Positions 1-6,446 of a stretch of DNA of 6,779 nt are shown piece by piece (within the stretch, counting starts at the first letter, position 1; every line of letters starts with the position of its first letter). The notes beneath the pieces are model-generated. The model was not told where the DNA came from. It was given only the letters and a program-made list of their open reading frames with translations, and searched no databases. The DNA comes from Spirochaetota bacterium. GTDB lineage: Bacteria; Spirochaetota; Spirochaetia; Treponematales; Treponemataceae. Location: NCBI GenBank assembly GCA_029571425.1, contig JAKPSR010000327.1:1-6779 (forward strand), written 5' to 3'. A program made the translations under genes and the position numbers.

Positions 1-850
1 CCTTCGCGCGGAGGGACTGATCCCTGCCGATAGCCCGACGCTCATCCCGACGAAAATAACCGACGAGGTTCGCGCAGCCATCGCCGCGCGGAATCCCGAC
101 GCGATGGCGTGCTTCGCCTACGGCAAGATATTCGGGCCCAAGACCCTCGCCCTTTTCCCGCGCGGGGCCCTCAACGTCCATCCCTCGCTCCTTCCGCGCT
201 GGCGCGGCCCATCGCCGGTTCCCGCCGCCATCCTCGCGCGCGACCCGAAAACAGGGGTGACCGTTCAGCGCATGGCCCTCGAGATGGACGCCGGGGACAT
301 CCTCGCGCGCGAGTTCATTCTCCTCGACGGGACGGAGACCGCCGAAAGCCTCCTCGAGCGCGCGGCCGAGATTGGCGCGCGTCTCCTCGCCGATTGCCTT
401 GACCTCGTCGAGGCTGGTCGCGACGTGGGCGAGCCCCAGCGCCATGAGGACGCGACCTACTGCGGCGTCCTCGCGAAGGAAGACGGCGAGATCGATTGGT
501 CGCTCCCCGCGCCGGAGATCGACGCGCGCATACGCGCGTACCACCCGTGGCCCGGGGCCTTCACCCGCTCAGGCGACTCGGTCCTCATGATCCTCGGCGC
601 GCGCCCATACGCGGGCACGCCGCCCGCTAGCGGCGCGGTGAACGACGGCGCGGTCGCGCCCCCCGGGACCGTACTCGGTTCCGAAAAGGGCGCCGGCATC
701 CTCGTCCAAACCGGCTCCGGCGTCCTCGCGCTGACGCGCCTTCAATGGCGAACGAAGCAGCCACTCGACTGGAAATCATTCCTCAACGGCACGCGGTCCT
801 TCGTCGGGACCGCCCTCGGCCCATACAATCCCACACGACAAGGACAATGA
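1..850 (+). CDS. fmt: Methionyl-tRNA formyltransferase, 5' end cut by the window edge
   Basis: Fmt transfers a formyl group from 10-formyltetrahydrofolate to Met-tRNAfMet for translation initiation in the cytoplasm. The reading frame is open from base 2 and gives 282 residues before TGA at 848-850. By alignment to the remembered E. coli enzyme (about 315 residues), roughly 48 N-terminal residues lie outside the window. The formyltransferase core is seen as NVHPSLLPRWRG (visible residues 58-69, with the catalytic Asn and His) and MDAGDIL (95-101, catalytic Asp). The linker and C-terminal tRNA-binding domain follow, with EIDWSLPAPEI, a YHPWPGAF motif and an OB-fold-like end containing PPGTVLG and LDWKSFLNG. 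The ATG at 104 is internal to the gene and is not a start. The next gene begins 2 bp after the stop, so the two are probably co-transcribed. Identity is secure; only the N-terminus is missing. Confidence 0.95.
   Translation, partial: LRAEGLIPADSPTLIPTKITDEVRAAIAARNPDAMACFAYGKIFGPKTLALFPRGALNVHPSLLPRWRGPSPVPAAILARDPKTGVTVQRMALEMDAGDILAREFILLDGTETAESLLERAAEIGARLLADCLDLVEAGRDVGEPQRHEDATYCGVLAKEDGEIDWSLPAPEIDARIRAYHPWPGAFTRSGDSVLMILGARPYAGTPPASGAVNDGAVAPPGTVLGSEKGAGILVQTGSGVLALTRLQWRTKQPLDWKSFLNGTRSFVGTALGPYNPTRQGQ
840..844 (+). promoter_or_regulatory. Ribosome binding site that decides the PASTA gene start
   Basis: AAGGA at 840-844 lies 8 nt before the ATG at 853 but only 2 nt before the other in-frame ATG at 847. 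The spacing favours 853. The site lies inside the last codons of fmt. Confidence 0.55.
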
Positions 851-852
851 GT

Positions 853-1896
853 ATGCGATTCAACATCCCGGACATTACCATCGACTTCGACGCGCTCGCC
901 CAAAAGCTCCGCGAGAACAGCAGAACGGTGATATTCAGCTCGGCCGCGGTCGTCGCCCTTACCGCCGTCGCCTGCGTCGTCGTATTCCTGATGTCGCTGA
1001 AGGGCACCGAGCAGGTCATGGTCCCCGACGTCGTGGGGAAGGACCTCTCGATCGCCATGCTCGAGATGCAGGCGAAGGAACTGTTCCCGAAGATACAGCT
1101 CCGCTACTCGGAGAACCCGAACGACCGTGGCGTGATCCTCGAGCAGGGTCCCGTCGCGGGGTCGATCGTCAAGGCGGGGCGCCGCATCAACCTCGTGGTG
1201 AGCCGCGGCGTCATCGTCGATCGCGTCGAGAACTTCGTCGGGCAGAACCTCGACGACGTGAAGATCCACCTACAGACGCTGTTCACCTCGACCTCGAAGC
1301 CGCTGATCTCGATCAAGGATCCGCCGAAGTACCGTTTCGCCTCCGATCCCGCCGGCACGATTCTCGAGCAAAACCCGCCGCCCGACACCGCCGTCTCCGG
1401 GCCAATGGAGGTCGAGCTCGTCGTCAGCCGAGGACCCGAGAACCAGAAGGTGCAGGTGCCCGCCCTCTCCGGGCTCTCGATCCCCGAGGCGCTTTCCCTG
1501 ATGGGCCGCGGGCAAACCGTGTTCGACTTCACCTCGCGCGCCCCCGAGGGAAAGGAGGTGGCCGGCACGGTCGTATCGCAGATGCCTGCCGGTGGGGCCT
1601 CGGTACCCGCATTCTCGAGGGTCGCCGCCGTTGTCGCCTGCCCGGTCAACCCAACCGACGGGCGCGTCTACGGCATCTTCCGCGAGACGCTGCCGTCCTA
1701 TCCCTACCCCTTCCAGGTTAAGCTCGAGGCCATAACCCCGAAGGGCGATCGCTACGAGCTCATCTCGATGAAGCACCCCGGCGGCGAGTTCACCGTCCCA
1801 TACGCCGTGAGCGAGGGGACCGTCCTCTCGCTTACCATCCTCAACAAAGAAGTAAGCACAGTCGAGGTCCGCGCGCGCGAGGGCGATTCCGAGTGA
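853..1896 (+). CDS. Membrane-anchored triple-PASTA-domain protein
   Basis: This is a 347-residue protein with a short N-terminal cytoplasmic segment, one membrane helix (about residues 25-48) and an extracytoplasmic part. Three PASTA-like repeats follow, at about 54-119 (VMVPDVVGKDL to LVVSRG), 121-194 (FVGQNLDDV to LVVSRGP) and 199-263 (VQVPALSGLSIPEAL to VAAVVA). Each has the usual internal G-x-I/V-hydrophobic-x-Q-x-P turn (VILEQGP, TILEQNPPP, TVVSQMP). PASTA domains in other bacteria bind peptidoglycan fragments, usually on Ser/Thr kinases or penicillin-binding proteins. No kinase or transpeptidase domain is present here, so a cell-wall sensing or scaffolding role is only an inference. Residues 264-347 match no domain I recognise and look beta-rich. 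The start was placed at 853 because AAGGA is well spaced for it; 847 would overlap the fmt stop as ATGA and add two residues. The frame stays open back to 745 inside fmt, but that part would put a charged, unrelated leader before the protein. The stop overlaps the aroDE start. Confidence 0.85.
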   Translation: MRFNIPDITIDFDALAQKLRENSRTVIFSSAAVVALTAVACVVVFLMSLKGTEQVMVPDVVGKDLSIAMLEMQAKELFPKIQLRYSENPNDRGVILEQGPVAGSIVKAGRRINLVVSRGVIVDRVENFVGQNLDDVKIHLQTLFTSTSKPLISIKDPPKYRFASDPAGTILEQNPPPDTAVSGPMEVELVVSRGPENQKVQVPALSGLSIPEALSLMGRGQTVFDFTSRAPEGKEVAGTVVSQMPAGGASVPAFSRVAAVVACPVNPTDGRVYGIFRETLPSYPYPFQVKLEAITPKGDRYELISMKHPGGEFTVPYAVSEGTVLSLTILNKEVSTVEVRAREGDSE

Positions 1897-3380
1897 AAAC
1901 GAAGGTCTGCCTCTGCCTGACGGCGCGAACGCTCAAGGAAGACCTCGCCCTCGTAGAGGCGTACCGGCCCTGGATCGACGTCGCCGAGCTCCGCGCCGAC
2001 TGCCTCGCCCCCGACGAGCGGCTCTCGATACGCCGCTTCCCCGAGATGTCAGGCATCCCGACTATCCTGACGATACGCCGCCAGTCGGACGGCGGCGAGT
2101 TCGTCGAGGGAGAAGGATCGCGCACCGTCATGCTTGCCCGCGGCCTCGCCTTCGCCGACACCGACCACCGCAAAAACTTCGCCTACGTCGACCTTGAGGA
2201 GGACATCCAGGTCCCAAGCATCGAGGAGGCCGCCCGTGCCTTCGGCACCCGGATCATCAGGAGCGTCCACGACATGACGGGCCCGATCGAGAACCTGCGC
2301 GCGCGCGTCCAGCGGCTCCGTCGCACCAAGGACGAGATCGCGAAGGTCGCCTTCATGCCGCGCAACCTCTCCGACGTGACCCGCCTCTTCCGCGAGGCGA
2401 AGGACTGCTCGGGCGAGGAGTATATACTGATCGCGATGGGGCCGTACGGCCTGCCAACGCGCGTTCTCGCCCCGATCATCGGCTCGTCGATCACCTTCAC
2501 CTCGAGCGAGGACGCGATCAAGCGCTCATCCAACCCACTCGGGCAGCTCGACCCGATCACGCTGTCCGAGGTTTATCGTGTCCGATCGATCGGGGAACGC
2601 ACCCGCGTGTTCGGCGTCACCGGGAACCCGCTGAGCGCGACCTCGAGCCCGCTGATACATAACCAGGGATACCGGCGGCAGGGAATCGACGCGGTGTATC
2701 TTCCCATCAAGGCGGAGACGGTCGAGGAAGCGATCGAGTTCGCCGAGGAAGTCGGGATCACCGGCCTCTCGGTGACGTTCCCCTTCAAGGAGACCGTGCT
2801 CCCCCACCTTTCGCAGATATCGGCCGAGACGGGCGAAATCGGCGCGTGCAACACGATCGTGAAGCAGGGGGACGCGTGGAACGGGTACAACACCGACGCG
2901 CCCGGGTTCACGCGCGCGCTGCTCGATTTCCTCGGGCGAAAGGACCTTGCCGGCATGCGAGTCGCCATTATCGGCGCGGGAGGGGCGGCGAAGGCCGTCG
3001 CCCACGCAGTGAAGACCCTCAGGGGAAAGGCGTGCGTCTTTAACCGCACGCCGGAAAAAGCGCGCGAACTCGCCGAGGCCTATAACTTCAAATGGGCCGC
3101 CCTCGACGCGGGAAACCGCATCCTCCTCGACTCCTACTCCGACCTCATCATCCAGACCACCAACGTCGGGATGTCGCCGAACGTCGACGACGACCCGATC
3201 GACTTCTACGTCTTCGGCGGACACGAGGCCGTCTACGACGTGATATACCATCCCGAGCGGACGAAACTTCTTCGCCGGGCGCAGAAGGCCGGCTGCCGGG
3301 TGTGCAACGGCTACACCATGCTGCAGCGCCAGGCGTATCTACAATACGAACTTTTCACCGGGGTACCTTATGCCGAATGA
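1893..3380 (+). CDS. aroDE: Bifunctional 3-dehydroquinate dehydratase (type I) / shikimate dehydrogenase
   Basis: This 495-residue fusion carries out shikimate pathway steps 3 and 4, converting dehydroquinate to dehydroshikimate and then, with NADPH, to shikimate in the cytoplasm. The N-terminal part (about 1-225) is a type I AroD: ELR (32-34), the catalytic His of SVHDM (His126), the Schiff-base Lys of AKVAFMP (Lys151), Arg190 and the PLGQLDP loop with Gln218. The C-terminal part (about 238-490) is AroE: GNPLSATSSPLIHN (244-257), SVTFPFKE with catalytic Lys299, GACNT (Asn320), GYNTDAPG with Asp335, the dinucleotide loop GAGGAAKAV (361-369), NRT (384-386), YDVIYHP (448-454) and GYTMLQRQA with Gln480. 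Both active sites look intact. Thr250 stands where E. coli AroE has the first shikimate-binding Ser, and Ser293 replaces the Asn of NVT. Translation starts at GTG 1893, which overlaps the previous TGA as GTGA, with GAGGG at 1879-1883 as a plausible ribosome site. The same fusion architecture is known from plants and chlamydiae. Confidence 0.95.
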   Translation: MKTKVCLCLTARTLKEDLALVEAYRPWIDVAELRADCLAPDERLSIRRFPEMSGIPTILTIRRQSDGGEFVEGEGSRTVMLARGLAFADTDHRKNFAYVDLEEDIQVPSIEEAARAFGTRIIRSVHDMTGPIENLRARVQRLRRTKDEIAKVAFMPRNLSDVTRLFREAKDCSGEEYILIAMGPYGLPTRVLAPIIGSSITFTSSEDAIKRSSNPLGQLDPITLSEVYRVRSIGERTRVFGVTGNPLSATSSPLIHNQGYRRQGIDAVYLPIKAETVEEAIEFAEEVGITGLSVTFPFKETVLPHLSQISAETGEIGACNTIVKQGDAWNGYNTDAPGFTRALLDFLGRKDLAGMRVAIIGAGGAAKAVAHAVKTLRGKACVFNRTPEKARELAEAYNFKWAALDAGNRILLDSYSDLIIQTTNVGMSPNVDDDPIDFYVFGGHEAVYDVIYHPERTKLLRRAQKAGCRVCNGYTMLQRQAYLQYELFTGVPYAE

Positions 3381-4098
3381 GAAACCGTCGAAGGACGAAC
3401 TAAAGCGGATCGTCGCGCGCGCGGCGATCGACGACCTTTTCGCCAGCGGGCTCATCGCGGGCGGGACGCGGATCGGACTCGGCACGGGCTCGACCGCGAT
3501 GCCGGCCGTCGAGCGCGTCGGCGAGCTCGTGCGAGAGGGCAAGCTTCCCGGCCTCCGCGCGGTCGCGACGAGCTTCCAGACGCGCGCCGCCTGCGAGGAA
3601 CTCGGGATACCGGTCCTCTCGATGAACGCGCGCGAGGTTACGGGATCGCTCGATATCGCCATCGACGGGGCCGACGAGATCGACGGGAAGAAGCGGCTCA
3701 TCAAGGGCGGCGGCGCGGCGCTCCTCCTGGAGAAGATCGTCGCCTACAACGCGGCGCGCTTCGTGATCATCGCGGACGAGTCGAAGGTCGTCGACACGCT
3801 CGGCACCGGGTTCCGGCTGCCGGTCGAGATCGTTCCCGAGGCCCGGCTCGCCGTCGAGGCGGCGCTCCGCCGACTCGGCGCCGAGAGCGTCCTCCGCGAG
3901 GGCGTGCGCAAGGCAGGGCCCGTCGTCACCGACAACGGGAACCACATCCTCGATTGCCTCTGGCAGGCGCCGGTCGACCCCGCGCGGATGGAGGCCGAGA
4001 TCAACGCCATCGTGGGCGTCGTGGAGAACGGCTTCTTCGCGAGGGTAACGCCGACGGTCTACGTCGCGCGCGCGGACGGCTCGGTGGAAAAAAGATAA
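3370..4098 (+). CDS. rpiA: Ribose-5-phosphate isomerase A
   Basis: RpiA interconverts ribose 5-phosphate and ribulose 5-phosphate in the non-oxidative pentose phosphate pathway, in the cytoplasm. The 242-residue product is slightly longer than the E. coli protein (about 219 residues). Visible family motifs are the phosphate loop GLGTGSTA (36-43), ATSFQT (66-71), DGADEID (99-105, two active-site Asp), KGGGAAL (112-118), the catalytic Glu of EKIVA (Glu121), ADESK (135-139, conserved Lys139) and VTDNGNHILD (186-195). The residue just before the catalytic Glu is Leu120, where E. coli has Arg (TREK). The ATG at 3370 overlaps the end of aroDE by 11 bp, so translation is probably coupled. The only ribosome-site candidate is a weak GGGG at 3360-3363. 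It is the last gene of the plus-strand cluster and ends 34 bp from the convergent era stop. Its end (4086-4095) carries an A-rich run that reads as T-rich on the other strand, just after the hairpin described there. Confidence 0.95.
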   Translation: MPNEKPSKDELKRIVARAAIDDLFASGLIAGGTRIGLGTGSTAMPAVERVGELVREGKLPGLRAVATSFQTRAACEELGIPVLSMNAREVTGSLDIAIDGADEIDGKKRLIKGGGAALLLEKIVAYNAARFVIIADESKVVDTLGTGFRLPVEIVPEARLAVEAALRRLGAESVLREGVRKAGPVVTDNGNHILDCLWQAPVDPARMEAEINAIVGVVENGFFARVTPTVYVARADGSVEKR

Positions 4099-4101
4099 GG
4101 T

Positions 4102-4122
4102 AAAAGCCGGCGAGTGCCGGGC
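4102..4122 (-). terminator. Probable rho-independent terminator of the rnf-era cluster
   Basis: CCGGC (4107-4111), loop GAGT and GCCGG (4116-4120) form a perfect 5-bp GC stem. An extra G4106-C4122 pair is possible across a one-base bulge. Read on the minus strand, the stem is followed by C and TTTT (4105-4102), then by a second T-run at 4094-4089 inside the rpiA 3' end. On the plus strand only ATTTGCC follows, so it is a poor terminator for rpiA. A weaker outer stem, GGTAAA (4099-4104) with TTTGCC (4128-4133), could form with one wobble pair. The stem is short, so confidence is moderate. Confidence 0.5.
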
Positions 4123-4132
4123 GGCGATTTGC

Positions 4133-5044
4133 CTAACGGCCCATCAACCGGTTGAGTATCGGGTCTTTCTGCCGCCAGTTGCGGTTCACCTTAACCTGAA
4201 GGTCAAGGTGGATTCGGTACGGAAATATCCTGTTCAAGTCCGCGAGCGCCTCGGTCCTGATCTTCTTGATCAGGGCGGCGCCCTTCCCGATCACCATGCC
4301 TTTTTGGCTCTCGCGCTCGACGACGAGGAAGGCGCGCGCCCAGAGTTCCTTCCCCCCCTTTCGCATCTCCAAATCAGCGACCTCGACGTAGACGGCGTGC
4401 GGTATCTCCTCGCGCGTGTTGAGGATGGCCTTCTCCCGGATCACCTCAGCGATGCGGAAGTCGACGTCCTGGTCGGTGTAAAACTCCTCCGGGTAAAGCC
4501 TCTCGCCCACGGGGACGAGGTCAAGAAGGCAGGTGAGCAGCGGGTCGAGACCTTCGTCCTTCGCGGCAGATATCTCGAAGACGCGGTCGCGCGGGAGGGA
4601 GGGCAGTCGCTTCTCGAGAAAGAGCTTGATCAAGCCGGGCCGGGCCTCGGGAAGATCCACCTTGTTGATCCCGACGACGAGGCGGCCGACGGCGGGCTCG
4701 AGGAGGCGCGTGATCGTTTCCTCCTCGCTTCCCGGCTCGCGCGACGCGTCGACGAGGTAGAGCACGACGTCTGACTCGGGAAGGCGGTCATGCGCGATCG
4801 ACTTAAGGCGAAGATTAAGCTTCTTGTCCGAGTCGTGGTAGCCGGGGGTGTCGACGAAGACGAGCTGACCCCGTTCCGCGTTGACGATGCCGCGAATCGC
4901 GTTTCGCGTGGTCTGCGGGACCGGGGAGACGATCGAGATTTTCTCGCCGGCCGCGGCGTTCAGGAAGGTTGACTTTCCCGCCGAGGGACGGCCGATGATG
5001 GCGACGACGCCGCATCGGGTGGGGGTTACGGGCGACTCGCTCAC
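4133..5044 (-). CDS. era: GTPase Era, 16S rRNA-binding ribosome assembly factor
   Basis: Era is an essential GTPase that binds the 3' end of 16S rRNA and aids 30S subunit maturation. The 303-residue product matches the usual length of about 300. The G domain shows G1 GRPSAGKS (18-25), the G2 Thr region PQTTRN (43-48), G3 DTPG (65-68), G4 NKVD (127-130) and G5 SAAK (159-162). The C-terminal KH domain follows, with VERESQKGMVIGKGAAL (242-258). The KH loop reads GKGA rather than a full GxxG, with Ala256 at the fourth position. The start is GTG at 5044-5042, which overlaps the rnfB stop as GTGA, with a weak AAGG 4 nt upstream. The frame is open much further up (to 5452), but that part is rnfB read out of frame. 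Translational coupling to rnfB seems likely. The stop is TAG at 4135-4133, just before the convergent rpiA end. Confidence 0.95.
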   Translation of the reverse strand: MSESPVTPTRCGVVAIIGRPSAGKSTFLNAAAGEKISIVSPVPQTTRNAIRGIVNAERGQLVFVDTPGYHDSDKKLNLRLKSIAHDRLPESDVVLYLVDASREPGSEEETITRLLEPAVGRLVVGINKVDLPEARPGLIKLFLEKRLPSLPRDRVFEISAAKDEGLDPLLTCLLDLVPVGERLYPEEFYTDQDVDFRIAEVIREKAILNTREEIPHAVYVEVADLEMRKGGKELWARAFLVVERESQKGMVIGKGAALIKKIRTEALADLNRIFPYRIHLDLQVKVNRNWRQKDPILNRLMGR

Positions 5045-5856
5045 GGCGCCTTCACGATGGACTCGACGAGGGCAAGGGCCTTCGTCGGGCAGCTGCGGAC
5101 GCACTCCCCGCAGGAGTCGCAAACGGCGTAATCCACGACGGGGATACCGTCGACGAGCTTGATGCATTGCTTGGGGCAGACCTTCTCGCACTTCCCGCAC
5201 TTGATGCACCCGACCTTGCAGTCCTTGATGACCTGCGCTTTTCGCGGGTTTCTGTTCGAGCAGAGGGTGATCGCGCCCGTTCGCGCGACGGGCGCGCGGG
5301 TAAGTATGCGCTGGGGGCACGCGGCGACGCAGAGCCCACAACCGGTGCATTTCGCGTAATCGACGTGCGGGATGCCGTCCTCTCGGACGTGGATCGCGTC
5401 GAAGGGGCAGGCGACCTCGCAGTCGCCGAAGCCGATGCACCCGTAATCGCACAGCTTCGTCCCGTTAACCGAGAGCTTCGCGGCGCGACAGGTGCGCACC
5501 CCGTTGTACGAAGCCTTAAGAGGGGCGCGGTCAAGCGTCCCCTGACAAAGGAGCACGGCGACCTGGGTCTCGGCCGAGGCGGAGACGCCCATGATTCGGG
5601 CGACCTCTCGCGCGACGGCCGCGCCGCCGACGGTGCACGCGTTCGCCGGCGCCTCGCCCGAGGCGATCGCGGCAGCGAGCCCGTCGCAGCCGGGATACCC
5701 GCAGGCCCCGCAGTTCGCGCCCGGAAGCGCGGCGCGCACCTCGTCGACCTTCGGGTCGACGGCGACCTTGAACACCTTCTTGAACACGCCAAGAAGGAAG
5801 CCGAGAAGCCCGGCGAGGGCGAAGGACACGGCGAGGGTGTACAGGATAGTTTGCAT
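5041..5856 (-). CDS. rnfB: Electron transport complex protein RnfB, long ferredoxin-repeat form
   Basis: RnfB is the iron-sulfur subunit taken to accept electrons from reduced ferredoxin and pass them into the membrane Rnf complex. The 271-residue product has one N-terminal membrane helix (about 4-24). The four-Cys [4Fe-4S] domain GANCGACGYPGCDGLA follows (Cys49, 52, 57, 74). Two ferredoxin-like pairs come next: Cys136/140/146/150 with Cys170/173/176/180, and Cys217/220/223/227 with Cys246/249/252/256. That predicts five [4Fe-4S] clusters, against three in the short E. coli protein of about 190 residues. Cys104 and Cys123 in the middle region, and Cys213 and Cys231 beside the third motif, have no assigned role from sequence alone. 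The ATG at 5856-5854 has AAGGGGG six bases upstream, and the rnfA stop is 11 bp before it. The 3' end overlaps the era start by 4 bp. The order E-A-B agrees with known rnf operons. Confidence 0.95.
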   Translation of the reverse strand: MQTILYTLAVSFALAGLLGFLLGVFKKVFKVAVDPKVDEVRAALPGANCGACGYPGCDGLAAAIASGEAPANACTVGGAAVAREVARIMGVSASAETQVAVLLCQGTLDRAPLKASYNGVRTCRAAKLSVNGTKLCDYGCIGFGDCEVACPFDAIHVREDGIPHVDYAKCTGCGLCVAACPQRILTRAPVARTGAITLCSNRNPRKAQVIKDCKVGCIKCGKCEKVCPKQCIKLVDGIPVVDYAVCDSCGECVRSCPTKALALVESIVKAP

Positions 5857-5862
5857 GGCGAG

Positions 5863-5869
5863 CCCCCTT
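5863..5869 (-). promoter_or_regulatory. rnfB: Ribosome binding site of rnfB
   Basis: AAGGGGG on the minus strand (5869 down to 5863) lies 6 nt before the rnfB ATG and overlaps the rnfA stop codon. It supports the chosen start. Confidence 0.65.
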
Positions 5870-6446
5870 ACTTTATCAGCCCGGCGAAACCGCCGAAGGA
5901 CATGGCGAGCAGGGCCGCCGCGACGAAGAGGATCGGCGTGCCCTTCAGGAAGGCCGGTATCGGGGCGATCTTCACGCGCTCGCGAATCCCGGCAAGCAGG
6001 AGAAGGGATATCGCGAAGCCCGACGCGACCCCGACCGCGTAGGTCAGGGACTCGACGAAGCTATAGCCCTTCGCTATCACGTCGAAGGTAACGGCGAGAA
6101 TGGCGCAGTTGGTGGTGATCAGGGTGAGGTAGACGCCCATCGAGCTGTAGAGGGCCGGCGCCGCCTTCTTGAGGTAGAACTCGACAAGCTGCACGAGGCT
6201 CGCGATCACCAGGATGAACGTAAGTATCTGCAGGAACTCGAGCTTAAGCGGCACGAGGACGAAGACGTACAGCGGATAAGTCGCCGCGGTCGCGAGCACG
6301 GTGACAAACATCACCGCCGCGCTCATCCCGAGCGATTTCTTCACGTCGGTCGACATCCCGATGAACGGACAAAGGGCGATGAAGCGCATGAGGACGACGT
6401 TCTCGATCAACATCGCCGTGAGGAAGATCTTCAGTAGGCCGCTCAT
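5868..6446 (-). CDS. rnfA: Electron transport complex membrane subunit RnfA
   Basis: RnfA is an integral membrane subunit of the Rnf complex. With its inverted homologue RnfE it forms the membrane core through which electrons cross. The 192-residue product has the family's usual length and about six hydrophobic helices (roughly 4-26, 40-62, 70-92, 102-124, 132-153 and 170-190). Recognisable motifs are ENVVLMRF (15-22), ALCPFIG (24-30), TFILVIA (76-82), LITTNCAIL (109-117) and IRER (154-157). Cys26 and Cys114 sit in the LCPF and TTNC motifs. In the related NQR/Rnf complexes these Cys, with their counterparts in the partner subunit, hold an iron-sulfur centre within the membrane. The ATG at 6446-6444 overlaps the rnfE stop as ATGA and has a near-consensus ribosome site. 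rnfB follows after 11 bp. Confidence 0.95.
   Translation of the reverse strand: MSGLLKIFLTAMLIENVVLMRFIALCPFIGMSTDVKKSLGMSAAVMFVTVLATAATYPLYVFVLVPLKLEFLQILTFILVIASLVQLVEFYLKKAAPALYSSMGVYLTLITTNCAILAVTFDVIAKGYSFVESLTYAVGVASGFAISLLLLAGIRERVKIAPIPAFLKGTPILFVAAALLAMSFGGFAGLIK

Noticed and set aside
745..852. An upstream extension of the PASTA gene to ATG 745.
   Set aside because: It would overlap fmt by about 100 bp and add a charged leader unlike any PASTA protein N-terminus. The AAGGA site points to 853.
1104..1776. Two minus-strand open frames opposite the PASTA gene (1104-1649 and 1270-1776).
   Set aside because: They overlap each other and the PASTA repeats, with no motifs.
2526..3251. A 241-residue minus-strand open frame inside aroDE.
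   Set aside because: It is antisense to conserved AroE motifs and shows no recognisable domain, so it is a shadow of the GC-rich coding strand.
4208..4774. A 188-residue plus-strand open frame opposite era.
   Set aside because: It is the complement of conserved Era motifs and has no domain of its own or convincing ribosome site.
5045..5452. The era frame is open upstream and could give a 439-residue protein.
   Set aside because: The extra stretch is Arg-rich out-of-frame translation of the Cys-rich rnfB. Era has its normal length from GTG 5044.
5167..6042. A 291-residue plus-strand open frame opposite rnfB and rnfA.
   Set aside because: It is antisense to two clearly recognised genes, has low-complexity Arg/Gly/Ala composition and no family motif. 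Long shadow frames are expected at this GC content.
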